Assembly: GCA_003552565.1 (NCBI GenBank)
Contig: PUNB01000159.1
Location: 1 to 8,526, forward strand
DNA length: 8,526 nt
DNA from: Lentisphaerota bacterium
GTDB lineage: Bacteria > Verrucomicrobiota > Lentisphaeria > Oligosphaerales > PUNB01
Direction: 5' to 3'
Shown: positions 1-6,027 of the stretch, piece by piece
How positions within the stretch are numbered: the stretch's first letter is position 1
Layout: each line of letters begins with the position of its first letter
The notes under the pieces: model-generated
What the model was told of the DNA's origin: nothing
Databases searched by the model: none
What the model saw: the letters and a program-made list of their open reading frames with translations, nothing else
Translations under genes and position numbers: made by a program

Positions 1-52
1 CTAAAAAAAGACGAAGTCTCACATAAGCCCGTTCGCCGGCGCGAGGCACCGG
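1..52 (-). repeat. Hairpin repeat family, copy A
   Basis: Read on the minus strand, this copy has an imperfect GC-rich hairpin (arms 36-42 and 46-52, loop GAG, one C-A mismatch) followed by a conserved 31-bp tail (1-31). The tail ends in a small AGAC-TTC-GTCT stem and a run of seven T. The 31-bp tail is an exact reverse complement of 8120-8150 and 8396-8426. The final stem plus T-run could act as a weak intrinsic terminator for leftward transcription. No protein-coding content is visible. The repeat is certain; a function is inference. Confidence 0.85.
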
Positions 53-57
53 ACAAT

Positions 58-76
58 CCGGAGCTGGAAGCTCCGG
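58..76. repeat. Perfect 8-bp stem-loop
   Basis: CCGGAGCT (58-65) and AGCTCCGG (69-76) form a perfect stem around a three-base GGA loop. No T-run follows on either strand, so it does not look like an intrinsic terminator. It lies between copies A and B of the hairpin repeat family and resembles a REP-type extragenic palindrome. No second copy is seen in the window. Confidence 0.6.
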
Positions 77-87
77 CCACCATCTTA

Positions 88-133
88 ACCGCCGGCGCAA
101 GGCGCTGGATACCCCGTGGGAGAGACTTGTTGC
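88..133 (-). repeat. Hairpin repeat family, copy B
   Basis: The hairpin arms are 92-98 and 102-108 (7 bp including one G-T pair, loop AAG). The flank from 105 to about 133 (GGATACCCC, then GGGAGAGACTT) closely matches the reverse complement of 8186-8208, the flank of the copy near 8200. This copy lacks the T-rich 31-bp tail seen in copy A. The arms keep pairing although base identities differ between copies, which suggests the fold, not only the sequence, is maintained. Confidence 0.75.
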
Positions 134-140
134 GGCATAT

Positions 141-176
141 GAAACCTTGTCTCGCACCTTGTCCCGAACCTTGTCC
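141..176 (-). repeat. Three 12-bp GGACAAGGTKCG units (minus strand)
   Basis: On the minus strand, from 176 down to 141, there are three tandem 12-bp units: GGACAAGGTTCG, GGACAAGGTGCG and a degenerate AGACAAGGTTTC. The same unit occurs on the plus strand at 4347-4370 (two units) and at 5853-5960 (nine units, inside proB). Here it is intergenic, upstream of fabI. The units make the DNA look coding upstream of the true fabI start, which explains the spurious cysteine- and proline-rich extension if translation is read from 127. Confidence 0.8.
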
Positions 177-261
177 AGTGTTTTTTGACTGTGCACTGAA
201 ACCTGAAACCACAAGTCTCATACAACCCCCCGCGAAATCAAAAAAGGTTATAGGTCATATC

Positions 262-1071
262 ATGGAAACAGACTTTCTGCGTTTATCTGGTCGAACAATT
301 TTAGTTTTCGGTGTCGCCAACAAGAAGAGTGTTGCTTACGCCGCGGCCCGCGATCTTGAGGAATGCGGTGCTCGGGTGATTTACGCGGTGCGAAATCGGG
401 AGGTGCGCGATAAGGTGGAAAAACTGCTCCCTGATCGACCGATCCTGGAGTGTGACGTGCAGTCGGATGAAGAACTGGAAAATCTGGCCGCGAACCTGGA
501 GAAAATAACTCCGGAACTGGACGGCATCGTTCATTCCATTGCCTTTGCTGATTACAGTCAGGGGGTGCAGCCGTTTGAAAAGACGGTTAAGCGGGACTTT
601 CTGCAGGCGATGGATATATCCTGTTACTCGCTTATGAATATTGTCAATCGGCTGAAAAGTTTTTTAACCGAAGACGCGGCGATAGTGACCATTTCAATAT
701 CGGCTACCCGGCTGGCGGCGGATAATTACGGTTATATGGCGCCGATCAAGGCCGCCCTCAATTCCAGTGTGGCTTTCCTGGCCAAGTCTCTCGGCAAAGG
801 CAGCGGATGCCGGGTCAACGCCGTGGGCGCCGGGCTGTTGAAAACAGCCTCTTCCGCCGGTATTCCCGGTTATGTCGATTCCTATTTGTTCGCCGAAAAG
901 GTTATACCTCGGGGATATGCCTTACGCACCGAGGAAGTGGCGGATGTCGTCACCTATCTTTTAAGTCCCCGTTCCTCCGGAATCAATGGTCAGGTGCTGA
1001 CAGTCGACGCCGGTATGGAACTGAACTTTTTCGACCCGGAGATCGTCCGCTCCGCGGTTAGCGAAAAGTGA
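262..1071 (+). CDS. fabI: Enoyl-[acyl-carrier-protein] reductase, FabI type
   Basis: This 269-residue SDR protein should catalyse the last, NAD(P)H-dependent step of each fatty acid elongation cycle, reducing trans-2-enoyl-ACP in the cytoplasm. Visible features are the FabI-type nucleotide motif FGVANKKSVAYA (about residues 16-27), the segment HSIAFA (91-96), DIS-YSL near 118-124, catalytic Tyr156 and Lys163, and a C-terminal GINGQVLTVDAG. Starting at ATG 262 makes Tyr156/Lys163 coincide with E. coli FabI numbering and gives the family's usual length. An AGG lies 7 nt upstream. The longer reading from TTG 127 runs through repeats and is rejected. Oddities: the position of E. coli Tyr146 is Ile, and that of Gly93 is Ala. 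The first is unusual for FabI; the second also occurs in the S. aureus enzyme. It is probably the first gene of a unit with the YdbH-like gene 61 bp downstream. A FabI-like SDR with another enoyl substrate cannot be excluded. Confidence 0.85.
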   Translation: METDFLRLSGRTILVFGVANKKSVAYAAARDLEECGARVIYAVRNREVRDKVEKLLPDRPILECDVQSDEELENLAANLEKITPELDGIVHSIAFADYSQGVQPFEKTVKRDFLQAMDISCYSLMNIVNRLKSFLTEDAAIVTISISATRLAADNYGYMAPIKAALNSSVAFLAKSLGKGSGCRVNAVGAGLLKTASSAGIPGYVDSYLFAEKVIPRGYALRTEEVADVVTYLLSPRSSGINGQVLTVDAGMELNFFDPEIVRSAVSEK

Positions 1072-1132
1072 TCGATTGACTTGCGCGAGAGCATTTTCTA
1101 TAGAGAATTGGACTGGAACTTACAGGTCCGGA

Positions 1133-3877
1133 GTGAGACGATTATCCAGAAAACATTTGTTGCACTTTCTTGCGGCCCTTCTCGGCGCGGTGCTGTTGCT
1201 GGCGCTCGGTTTCTGGTTCACCCTTCCGCGGCTGCTGGAGGAGCGCTGGCTGCCGGGTTTGGCGCGGGAATACGGTTTTTCCTCTCTGGAACTGGAAGTG
1301 CGGCGATTATCATTGTCCCGCTTGGACCTGGCCGAGGTCAGGCTTGATGTTGAGGAGGGGGAATTTATACGGATTGATTCTTTGCGGTTTGATTATTCCT
1401 GGGCGGAGCTGTTGCGCGGGCATCTGCGAAGAGCGGTGATCAGCGGTCTGGAAACGAGTTTGCAAGCCGATGCTGAAGGTCTCGCGCCGCCCGGCGGCTG
1501 GCCGCCGGAAGTGCTGGAGAAAATCAGTCGCCGGGAGGAAGAGCCGGAGGAGCCGGCTTTTTCTTTCGGCAGCCTGGAGGTGCGTAATTCAGCCGTGAAC
1601 CTGGCTTGGGCCGGAAAGCGGGAACGTCTGCCGTTCACTCTGATGCTGGCGCCGGAGACCGAGGACATGCGGTCTTTTTGTTTCGCTGTGAAACTCTTAC
1701 CCCGCGGCCAGGAGATCAATACTTCGGGAATGGTTGATTTGCAGTCGATGACTGCGGCTCTGGAATTCGCGGGCGCTGATCTGGCGCTGGGCCGCTTTAA
1801 CGACCTTTGGGATGAACACCTGCCCGCCCTTTCCGGTTTTTCCGCAGTGAGCGGTGTCATCGGCAGGGCCAATTTCCACCTTCATCCCTTCGAGGTGAAA
1901 TCCGTTTCCGCGGCCGGGGAATGGCGTCATGGAAGCTTTTTTATTGACGGCCTGGGCAAGGTGGAGGCCGGAGGTGAAAGACGAACTCAAGCCGGGGATT
2001 CTTACAAGGCCGGGCCTGGAGCGGAATTTTCTCTGGACTATGAAGATTATCAGGGAAACCTGCAAGCGAATGGCCTTTTCATTCAGGGTGAAGACTGGCG
2101 GCTGGATGAGGTCAAAGCAAAGGGGCGATTCCAGACTTCTCCTGATTTTTGGGAGGATATACGCTGGCAGGTTGATGTTGATCTGGAAAAGATGTCTTTT
2201 AATACGAGCGGTGTGGATTTCCAGAGTCGGGGGAAATCTTTCAAGATGAATGGTGCCGGACGCTATGGCCTGGAAAGTGGAATGCTCGCCTTGGAGGCGG
2301 CGGAATGGCGCCTTCGTGACAACAGTTGGGAAACCTTTTCACAGGAGGGGTTTCAGGCTCGAGCGGAGTGGGGCGCCGAGGAGGGAACGACGTGGGAGGT
2401 TCTTTTTCCTGAAATAAACTTGGCTGCAGCAGATACTTCTATGGAAGCGCGTATCGGAGAAGCGGCTGTTGAAGGTGAAAGCGACAGCGGGATAATTGAT
2501 TTTCTCGCGAATTCCCGATGGAGACAAACCCCGCGGGAGCTGCGCTTTAAGCGTGGAGAAATGGTTTTTAAGGATTACGATGTAAATCTGCGTGAAATTT
2601 CCGGAAGTTTGCCGCTGCATGGTATTCTCGTGACGGGAACGGAAGCTCCGAATGAGATAACAGGCTCGCAAATGGAAGATGAGTTTGTCGATGCTGATTA
2701 TGGCGAGGTGCGGATCGGCAGGATGAATTGGCGTCAACGGAGTCTGGGAAGAGTGAGCTTGGAGGCGATGCCGTTAACGGGCGGCTGGGCTTTTTCAGGC
2801 AGTTTTCAAGGAAATGACAAACTTTTCCCAGGCTTGGTGACGGAACTGGAAGCGGAAGCGCGTTTTACCCCCGAGTATGGCGCCCGATTGAAGGCTCAGG
2901 CATCGGTGCGGGGGTGGGAGATTTCGGACACTTTCAGTTTGGCCGGGATTATGTCGGAATTACCGGTGGAACCTGAATTAGCGGGGAAAATCGATGCTCA
3001 GGCGGATTTTCAGTGGCATGACGGCAGGCCGGAGATGGGCTTGGGTCTGTCCTGGCGTCAAGGGGGACTCGGGCTGGCTGACTGGGGAATTAATTTTCAG
3101 GGGGTCGAGGCGGATCTGGAATGGCCGGACTTTTTCGCGGCACCCGGTGCGGGCAGGCAGCGGATAGGATTCGACAAAGGTGAATGGGGTGATCTACAGT
3201 TTAATAATGGACGGCTGCAATTTCGCCTGGAAGCCGATAACCGGATTTTTATTGAGCAGGCCAGGGCTGGCTGGGCGGGAGGACGCTTGTCTACGCATGC
3301 TCTTTCCCTGGAGCCGGAACAGGAGGTTTATGAATTCGAAATTTTCGCCGATAATCTGGCGCTGACCGAAGTAATCCATCAATTGAACTTGGGAAAAGCC
3401 GCCGGAGAAGGAAGCCTGAACGGACGAATACCGGTGCTTTACAGGCGGGGACGAATCAGGCTGGATGACGGTTTTCTTTATTCCACTCCGGGCAGGGGCG
3501 GCAGTATTCGACTGCTGGAAGACAGAATACCAGAAGGTTTAACCGATCCCCGTGCTGGCGGACAGCTGGCGCTCACCAGAAAAGCCTTGGAGAATTTTGA
3601 ATACAACTGGGCCCGTTTGAGCCTGCGGACTGAGGAGTCGGAGAATGATCGTAGGGACGAACTGCTGCACGCTGAGTTGCAATTGGACGGCACTCCCGCT
3701 GATGTGCTGCCGTTTGTTTATAGTGAAAAAATCGGCGACTGGATTCGGGTGGAGGCGGATGTGCAAGGTTCGCGATTCGAGAATATCCGCCTTGATTTGA
3801 ACTTCCGGCTGCCCCTCAATGAAGTGCTCGGGGTGGGGCTGGATTTCCGAGACATCCTGCGTCCGGACAGATATTGA
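1133..3877 (+). CDS. YdbH/AsmA-like envelope protein, single N-terminal anchor
   Basis: A 914-residue protein with a basic N-terminus (MRRLSRKH), one hydrophobic segment at about residues 9-31, and a long, soluble, beta-rich remainder. This is the architecture of AsmA-superfamily proteins, which are anchored in the inner membrane and cross the periplasm, where members are implicated in phospholipid transfer to the outer membrane. The C-terminal part (about 755-914) has GxGSLNGRIPV, RIRLDDGFLYSTPG and a late VEADVQGS-LDLNFRLPL stretch, resembling the C-terminal domain of E. coli YdbH. Start choice: GTG 1133 has AGG 6 nt upstream and puts the signal anchor at the extreme N-terminus. TTG 1076, 4 bp after the fabI stop, would add 19 residues and has a poor ribosome site. 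Both are possible. The family call rests on architecture and remembered C-terminal motifs and could be another AsmA/TamB-clan member. The gene is intact. Confidence 0.65.
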   Translation: MRRLSRKHLLHFLAALLGAVLLLALGFWFTLPRLLEERWLPGLAREYGFSSLELEVRRLSLSRLDLAEVRLDVEEGEFIRIDSLRFDYSWAELLRGHLRRAVISGLETSLQADAEGLAPPGGWPPEVLEKISRREEEPEEPAFSFGSLEVRNSAVNLAWAGKRERLPFTLMLAPETEDMRSFCFAVKLLPRGQEINTSGMVDLQSMTAALEFAGADLALGRFNDLWDEHLPALSGFSAVSGVIGRANFHLHPFEVKSVSAAGEWRHGSFFIDGLGKVEAGGERRTQAGDSYKAGPGAEFSLDYEDYQGNLQANGLFIQGEDWRLDEVKAKGRFQTSPDFWEDIRWQVDVDLEKMSFNTSGVDFQSRGKSFKMNGAGRYGLESGMLALEAAEWRLRDNSWETFSQEGFQARAEWGAEEGTTWEVLFPEINLAAADTSMEARIGEAAVEGESDSGIIDFLANSRWRQTPRELRFKRGEMVFKDYDVNLREISGSLPLHGILVTGTEAPNEITGSQMEDEFVDADYGEVRIGRMNWRQRSLGRVSLEAMPLTGGWAFSGSFQGNDKLFPGLVTELEAEARFTPEYGARLKAQASVRGWEISDTFSLAGIMSELPVEPELAGKIDAQADFQWHDGRPEMGLGLSWRQGGLGLADWGINFQGVEADLEWPDFFAAPGAGRQRIGFDKGEWGDLQFNNGRLQFRLEADNRIFIEQARAGWAGGRLSTHALSLEPEQEVYEFEIFADNLALTEVIHQLNLGKAAGEGSLNGRIPVLYRRGRIRLDDGFLYSTPGRGGSIRLLEDRIPEGLTDPRAGGQLALTRKALENFEYNWARLSLRTEESENDRRDELLHAELQLDGTPADVLPFVYSEKIGDWIRVEADVQGSRFENIRLDLNFRLPLNEVLGVGLDFRDILRPDRY

Positions 3878-3920
3878 ATTGTTCAATCACATTCAGGGAT
3901 GATGCTTTGCTCCTGACAGA

Positions 3921-3952
3921 GTTCAGGTTTCAGGGTTTCAGGTTTCAGTTTC
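3921..3952. repeat. Short tandem TTTCAGG repeat
   Basis: GTTCAGG, TTTCAGGG, TTTCAGG and TTTCAG follow one another with a period of 6 to 8 bases. Related words occur at 198-212 (minus strand: GGTTTCAGGTTTCAG), 4670-4690 (CTGAAAGCTGAAAATCTGAA) and 8086-8106 (TTTCAGTGTTCAGGTGTCAG), so this is a dispersed low-complexity motif marking most intergenic gaps in the window. Confidence 0.6.
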
Positions 3953-4073
3953 GGGGTGATTTTCCAATATTTTTGTGCTGGGAGTTTTGGCTTCCTCAAT
4001 ACCCCCAGTTGTGAATTTTGGTCGGGTTTTAAAAATTACGACTTTGCCATTTCTGTTGGTTAAGCGGGTCGGT

Positions 4074-4134
4074 TAAGTGTATCCGAATAAAAAAGCCCCC
4101 GCAGGGGGCGATACAACTTCATCGGATACGCTTA
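4074..4134. repeat. 13-bp inverted repeat enclosing a GC hairpin
   Basis: TAAGTGTATCCGA (4074-4086) pairs with TCGGATACGCTTA (4122-4134) over 13 positions with one G-T pair. Inside lies GCCCCC-GCA-GGGGGC (4095-4109). The two nested palindromes form a single extended structure about 200 bp after the YdbH-like gene. It could be a mobile-element remnant or an extragenic palindrome, but no second copy occurs in the window. Confidence 0.6.
4089..4109 (-). terminator. Intrinsic terminator, leftward
   Basis: On the minus strand GCCCCC-TGC-GGGGGC is followed at once by six T (complement of 4089-4094), a classic intrinsic terminator. On the plus strand no T-run follows the stem. No convincing minus-strand gene lies to its right, so it may stop antisense or spurious leftward transcription, or be left over from a lost gene. 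Confidence 0.6.
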
Positions 4135-4346
4135 GTCGGCAAACGATAGCTGGCGACCTGCCTCCGCCAAGGCTACGGCATGGCATGCGAGAACGGTGTA
4201 TGAGTCAGCTCAATCGTATTTCGTTATCGTTCCGTCTGAGGCGGACTATTGTCAACCGCCAATAACGACGAACAAAGCACAATGTACGAAGAACCGTGTT
4301 TCATACAAGCATTCGGAATTAGGGAAAAAGAGTTTTGTGAAACCCT

Positions 4347-4381
4347 AGACAAGGTGCGGGACAAGGTGGGCACAAAATCAG
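4347..4381 (+). repeat. Two 12-bp units with conserved 3' flank
   Basis: AGACAAGGTGCG (4347-4358) and GGACAAGGTGGG (4359-4370) are followed by CACAAAATCAG. The 23 bases 4359-4381 match 5949-5971, at the end of proB, at 20 of 23 positions. The repeat therefore has a defined right end and is not just random slippage. At this site the codon equivalent to the proB stop reads CAA. Confidence 0.8.
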
Positions 4382-4407
4382 TACTCGAACCCTTTCCGGA
4401 CGGGGTC

Positions 4408-4510
4408 TCGCTAGAGAGCGAAGCGAATTTATCCCGTTGCATTTGGCCTTGCCAATCTTCAAAGAAGGATGCAACTGGGACGGGTGGTGAAAAACTGTCC
4501 CTTTTTTTTT
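4408..4510 (+). promoter_or_regulatory. Structured leader candidate upstream of proB
   Basis: The plus strand can fold into TCGCT-AGAG-AGCGA (4408-4421), then a tightly packed three-way junction. Its closing stem is TCCC+GTTGCAT (4432-4442) with ATGCAAC+GGGA (4469-4480, T4476 bulged). Inside are TTGGC-CTT-GCCAA (4443-4455) and CTTC-AAA-GAAG (4457-4467). The GGGA of the closing stem is also the left arm of the terminator at 4477-4501, so the two folds exclude each other, as in attenuators and riboswitches. It lies 193 bp before the proB start. No known riboswitch class was recognised, and a free-standing small RNA or chance folding are alternatives. Confidence 0.35.
4477..4510 (+). terminator. 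Intrinsic terminator, rightward
   Basis: GGGACGG (4477-4483) pairs with CTGTCCC (4495-4501) over 7 bp with one G-T pair and an 11-nt loop. Nine T follow directly (4502-4510). This is a good intrinsic terminator for transcripts coming from the left, either read-through from the fabI/YdbH-like unit or a short RNA from within the gap. Confidence 0.6.
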
Positions 4511-4587
4511 GTTGATTCGCGTCCATTGGCGGTTTAAAAGTTTGAACAGTTACCCCCTTCACTGACGCATTACCGCAAAAAAAAAGA

Positions 4588-4615
4588 TTGCAAACCGCTT
4601 GAAAGCAATTATTTT
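4588..4615 (+). promoter_or_regulatory. Possible promoter for proB-proA-tlyA
   Basis: TTGCAA (4588-4593) and TATTTT (4610-4615) are 16 bp apart, each matching the sigma-70 consensus at four of six positions. A run of nine A (4577-4585) just upstream resembles an UP element. It lies after the rightward terminator and about 90 bp before the proB start, where a promoter is expected. The match is moderate. Confidence 0.3.
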
Positions 4616-4703
4616 CCTATCCTGATTAATTCATACGGATTCGGCCATGCGGCGTTTATGAGGGCGGAGGGCTGAAAGCTGAAAATCTGAAGCAGGAAGT
4701 CGG

Positions 4704-5954
4704 ATGAATAACATTGATTCAGCGATTGAACATCGCAAAAAAATAATTGCCGCGACTCGTCGAGTGGTGATCAAGGTGGGTACCCGGCTGCTAACGGGGA
4801 TTGAGGATGCTTCCGAGGAAAATCGTATCGAAGCGCTAATCCGTGAGGTTCACCATTTGCGTCAGCGCGGTGTTGAAGTGGTGCTTGTTTCCTCCGGCGC
4901 TATAGGGGCGGGCATGAAAGAGCTGGGAATTACTCAGCGGCCGGTGCAGCTGCCGCGCCTGCAGGCGCTGGCTTCCATTGGGCAGCTGCGGCTCATGGCT
5001 TTTTATCAGAAAGCGGCCGCTGAATACGGTTTTCATTGCGCCCAGGTGTTGCTTTGTGCTGATGATGTTCAGGATCGACAGCGGCATCTGAACACGGCTT
5101 CCTGTATAGACACCCTGCTGAAGGCAAAGGCACTGCCGATCGTCAATGAAAATGATTCGGTCAGTGTGGATGAAATTAAGTTTGGTGACAATGATCGTTT
5201 GGCGGCCATGGTGGCGATGCTGACTCGGGCTGATCTGGCAGTTTTTTTAACCTCGATTGACGGTCTGCATGTAAATAAAAACGGCAAATGGGGTGAACGA
5301 ATTTCCCTGGTTCGCGAGTTCGACAGGGAGATTCGCGAAATGGCGGTGGATACCTCGGACCGCAACACTTCGACGGGGGGAATGATGTCGAAGCTGGAAG
5401 CGGCGGAAAAGCTGGCTCGGGCCGGAGAGCCGGCCTGGGTAGCCGACGGTACCGACTTCGGGGTGTTTGAACGGATCTTTGCCGGTGAAAATGTAGGTAC
5501 GCTTTTTCTGCCCGCCGAGACGGATCGAATGCCGAGTCGCAAACGTTTTCTGGCATTCTTTTCAGAGCCGACTGGGGCAGTGGAGATTGATGACGGAGCA
5601 AAGAAGGCCCTGAAATCCCGAAGCGGAAAAAGTCTTCTGCCCCGGGGAGTGATCGGTTGTCATGGCATTTTCCTGCGTGGCGATACGGTTAAAATTATGG
5701 ATTCGCGCGGCGAAGAAATCGGCCGCGGAGTTTGTAATTATTCCAGCGATGAGCTTGAGAAGATTAAAGGCAGACACAGTCGTGAAATTAATGACATTTT
5801 GGGATACACGGCCTATGATTGCGTTATTCATCGTGATTATTTGGTTGTGACTGGACAAAGTGCGGGACAAGGTGCGAGACAAGGTTCGGGACAAGGTTCG
5901 GGACAAGGTTCGGGACAAGGTGCGAGACAAAGTGCGGGACAAGGTTCGGGATAA
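4704..5954 (+). CDS. proB: Glutamate 5-kinase with repetitive C-terminal tail
   Basis: ProB phosphorylates glutamate to glutamyl 5-phosphate, the first committed step of proline synthesis, and is usually feedback-inhibited by proline. The amino acid kinase domain shows VVIKVGTRLLTG (21-32), SSGAIGAG (63-70), NENDSVS (148-154), IKFGDND (158-164), the FLTSIDGL strand (181-188) and STGGMMSKL (223-231). A PUA domain follows (about 287-383: LLPRGVIG, SRGEEIGRGV, RHSREINDILGY, HRDYLVV). AGGAAG lies just before ATG 4704. The protein has 416 residues against about 367 in E. coli. The excess lies mainly after residue 383: a tail of GQSA/GQGA/RQGS/GQGS units encoded by a 12-bp tandem repeat, ending where one unit mutates CAA to TAA. 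The catalytic parts look intact, so activity is expected; the tail is probably disordered. It is the first gene of the cluster with proA and tlyA. Confidence 0.95.
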   Translation: MNNIDSAIEHRKKIIAATRRVVIKVGTRLLTGIEDASEENRIEALIREVHHLRQRGVEVVLVSSGAIGAGMKELGITQRPVQLPRLQALASIGQLRLMAFYQKAAAEYGFHCAQVLLCADDVQDRQRHLNTASCIDTLLKAKALPIVNENDSVSVDEIKFGDNDRLAAMVAMLTRADLAVFLTSIDGLHVNKNGKWGERISLVREFDREIREMAVDTSDRNTSTGGMMSKLEAAEKLARAGEPAWVADGTDFGVFERIFAGENVGTLFLPAETDRMPSRKRFLAFFSEPTGAVEIDDGAKKALKSRSGKSLLPRGVIGCHGIFLRGDTVKIMDSRGEEIGRGVCNYSSDELEKIKGRHSREINDILGYTAYDCVIHRDYLVVTGQSAGQGARQGSGQGSGQGSGQGARQSAGQGSG

Positions 5955-5971
5955 GGTGAGTACAAAATCAG
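5853..5971 (+). repeat. 12-bp tandem array inside the proB 3' end
   Basis: Eight 12-bp units run from 5853 to 5948 (consensus GGACAAGGTKCG). A ninth, degenerate unit (GGATAAGGTGAG, 5949-5960) and the flank TACAAAATCAG follow. Variation is limited to G/A at position 1, G/A at position 8 and G/T at position 10. The unit is in frame (Gly/Arg-Gln-Gly/Ser-Ala/Ser), so copy-number changes would lengthen or shorten the protein without a frameshift. The C-to-T change in unit nine makes the stop codon (5952-5954). Confidence 0.95.
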
Positions 5972-6027
5972 GCATCTAACTCTTTTCATGGAAGGTCAGG
6001 CTAAAACCAAGGAAGAACTGTATTATT

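Larger units (their letters stand above)
3878..4703. other. 826-bp intergenic region without a convincing gene
   Basis: No open frame here has a recognisable product, a good ribosome site and coding-like composition. The region holds TTTCAGG-type short repeats (3921-3952), a nested inverted repeat with a leftward terminator (4074-4134), two 12-bp units (4347-4370), a compact structured segment ending in a rightward terminator (4408-4510), and an A-rich stretch with a possible promoter before proB (4577-4615). Frames of 62, 112 and 88 codons at 4077, 4224 (minus) and 4249 run across these repeats and look incidental. Confidence 0.7.

Noticed and set aside
127..261. 45-residue N-terminal extension of FabI from TTG 127
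   Set aside because: It translates the 12-bp repeat units and other intergenic repeats, has no ribosome site, and breaks the exact register with FabI numbering that ATG 262 gives.
4140..4270. Template repeat of a diversity-generating retroelement
   Set aside because: No reverse transcriptase and no matching variable repeat are present in the window; the FGE-like resemblance is too weak alone.
4383..4394. tRNA T-arm-like GGGTTCGAGT on the minus strand
   Set aside because: No acceptor, D-arm or anticodon arm can be placed around it.
4470..4510. T-box leader, because GGGTGGT precedes a terminator ending in GTCCC plus T-run
   Set aside because: The invariant ACCGCG part of the T-box is missing, and no Stem I with specifier loop could be recognised upstream.
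4224..4562. 112-codon minus-strand frame in the gap before proB, upstream of the leftward terminator
   Set aside because: It crosses the 12-bp units and the structured segment, starts without a clear ribosome site and resembles no known protein.
5853..5960. CRISPR array
   Set aside because: Units are 12 bp, contiguous and without spacers, and lie in frame within proB.
5562..5975. 137-codon minus-strand frame rich in RTLS repeats
   Set aside because: It is the antisense reading of the proB 12-bp array; proB on the plus strand is clearly real and conserved.
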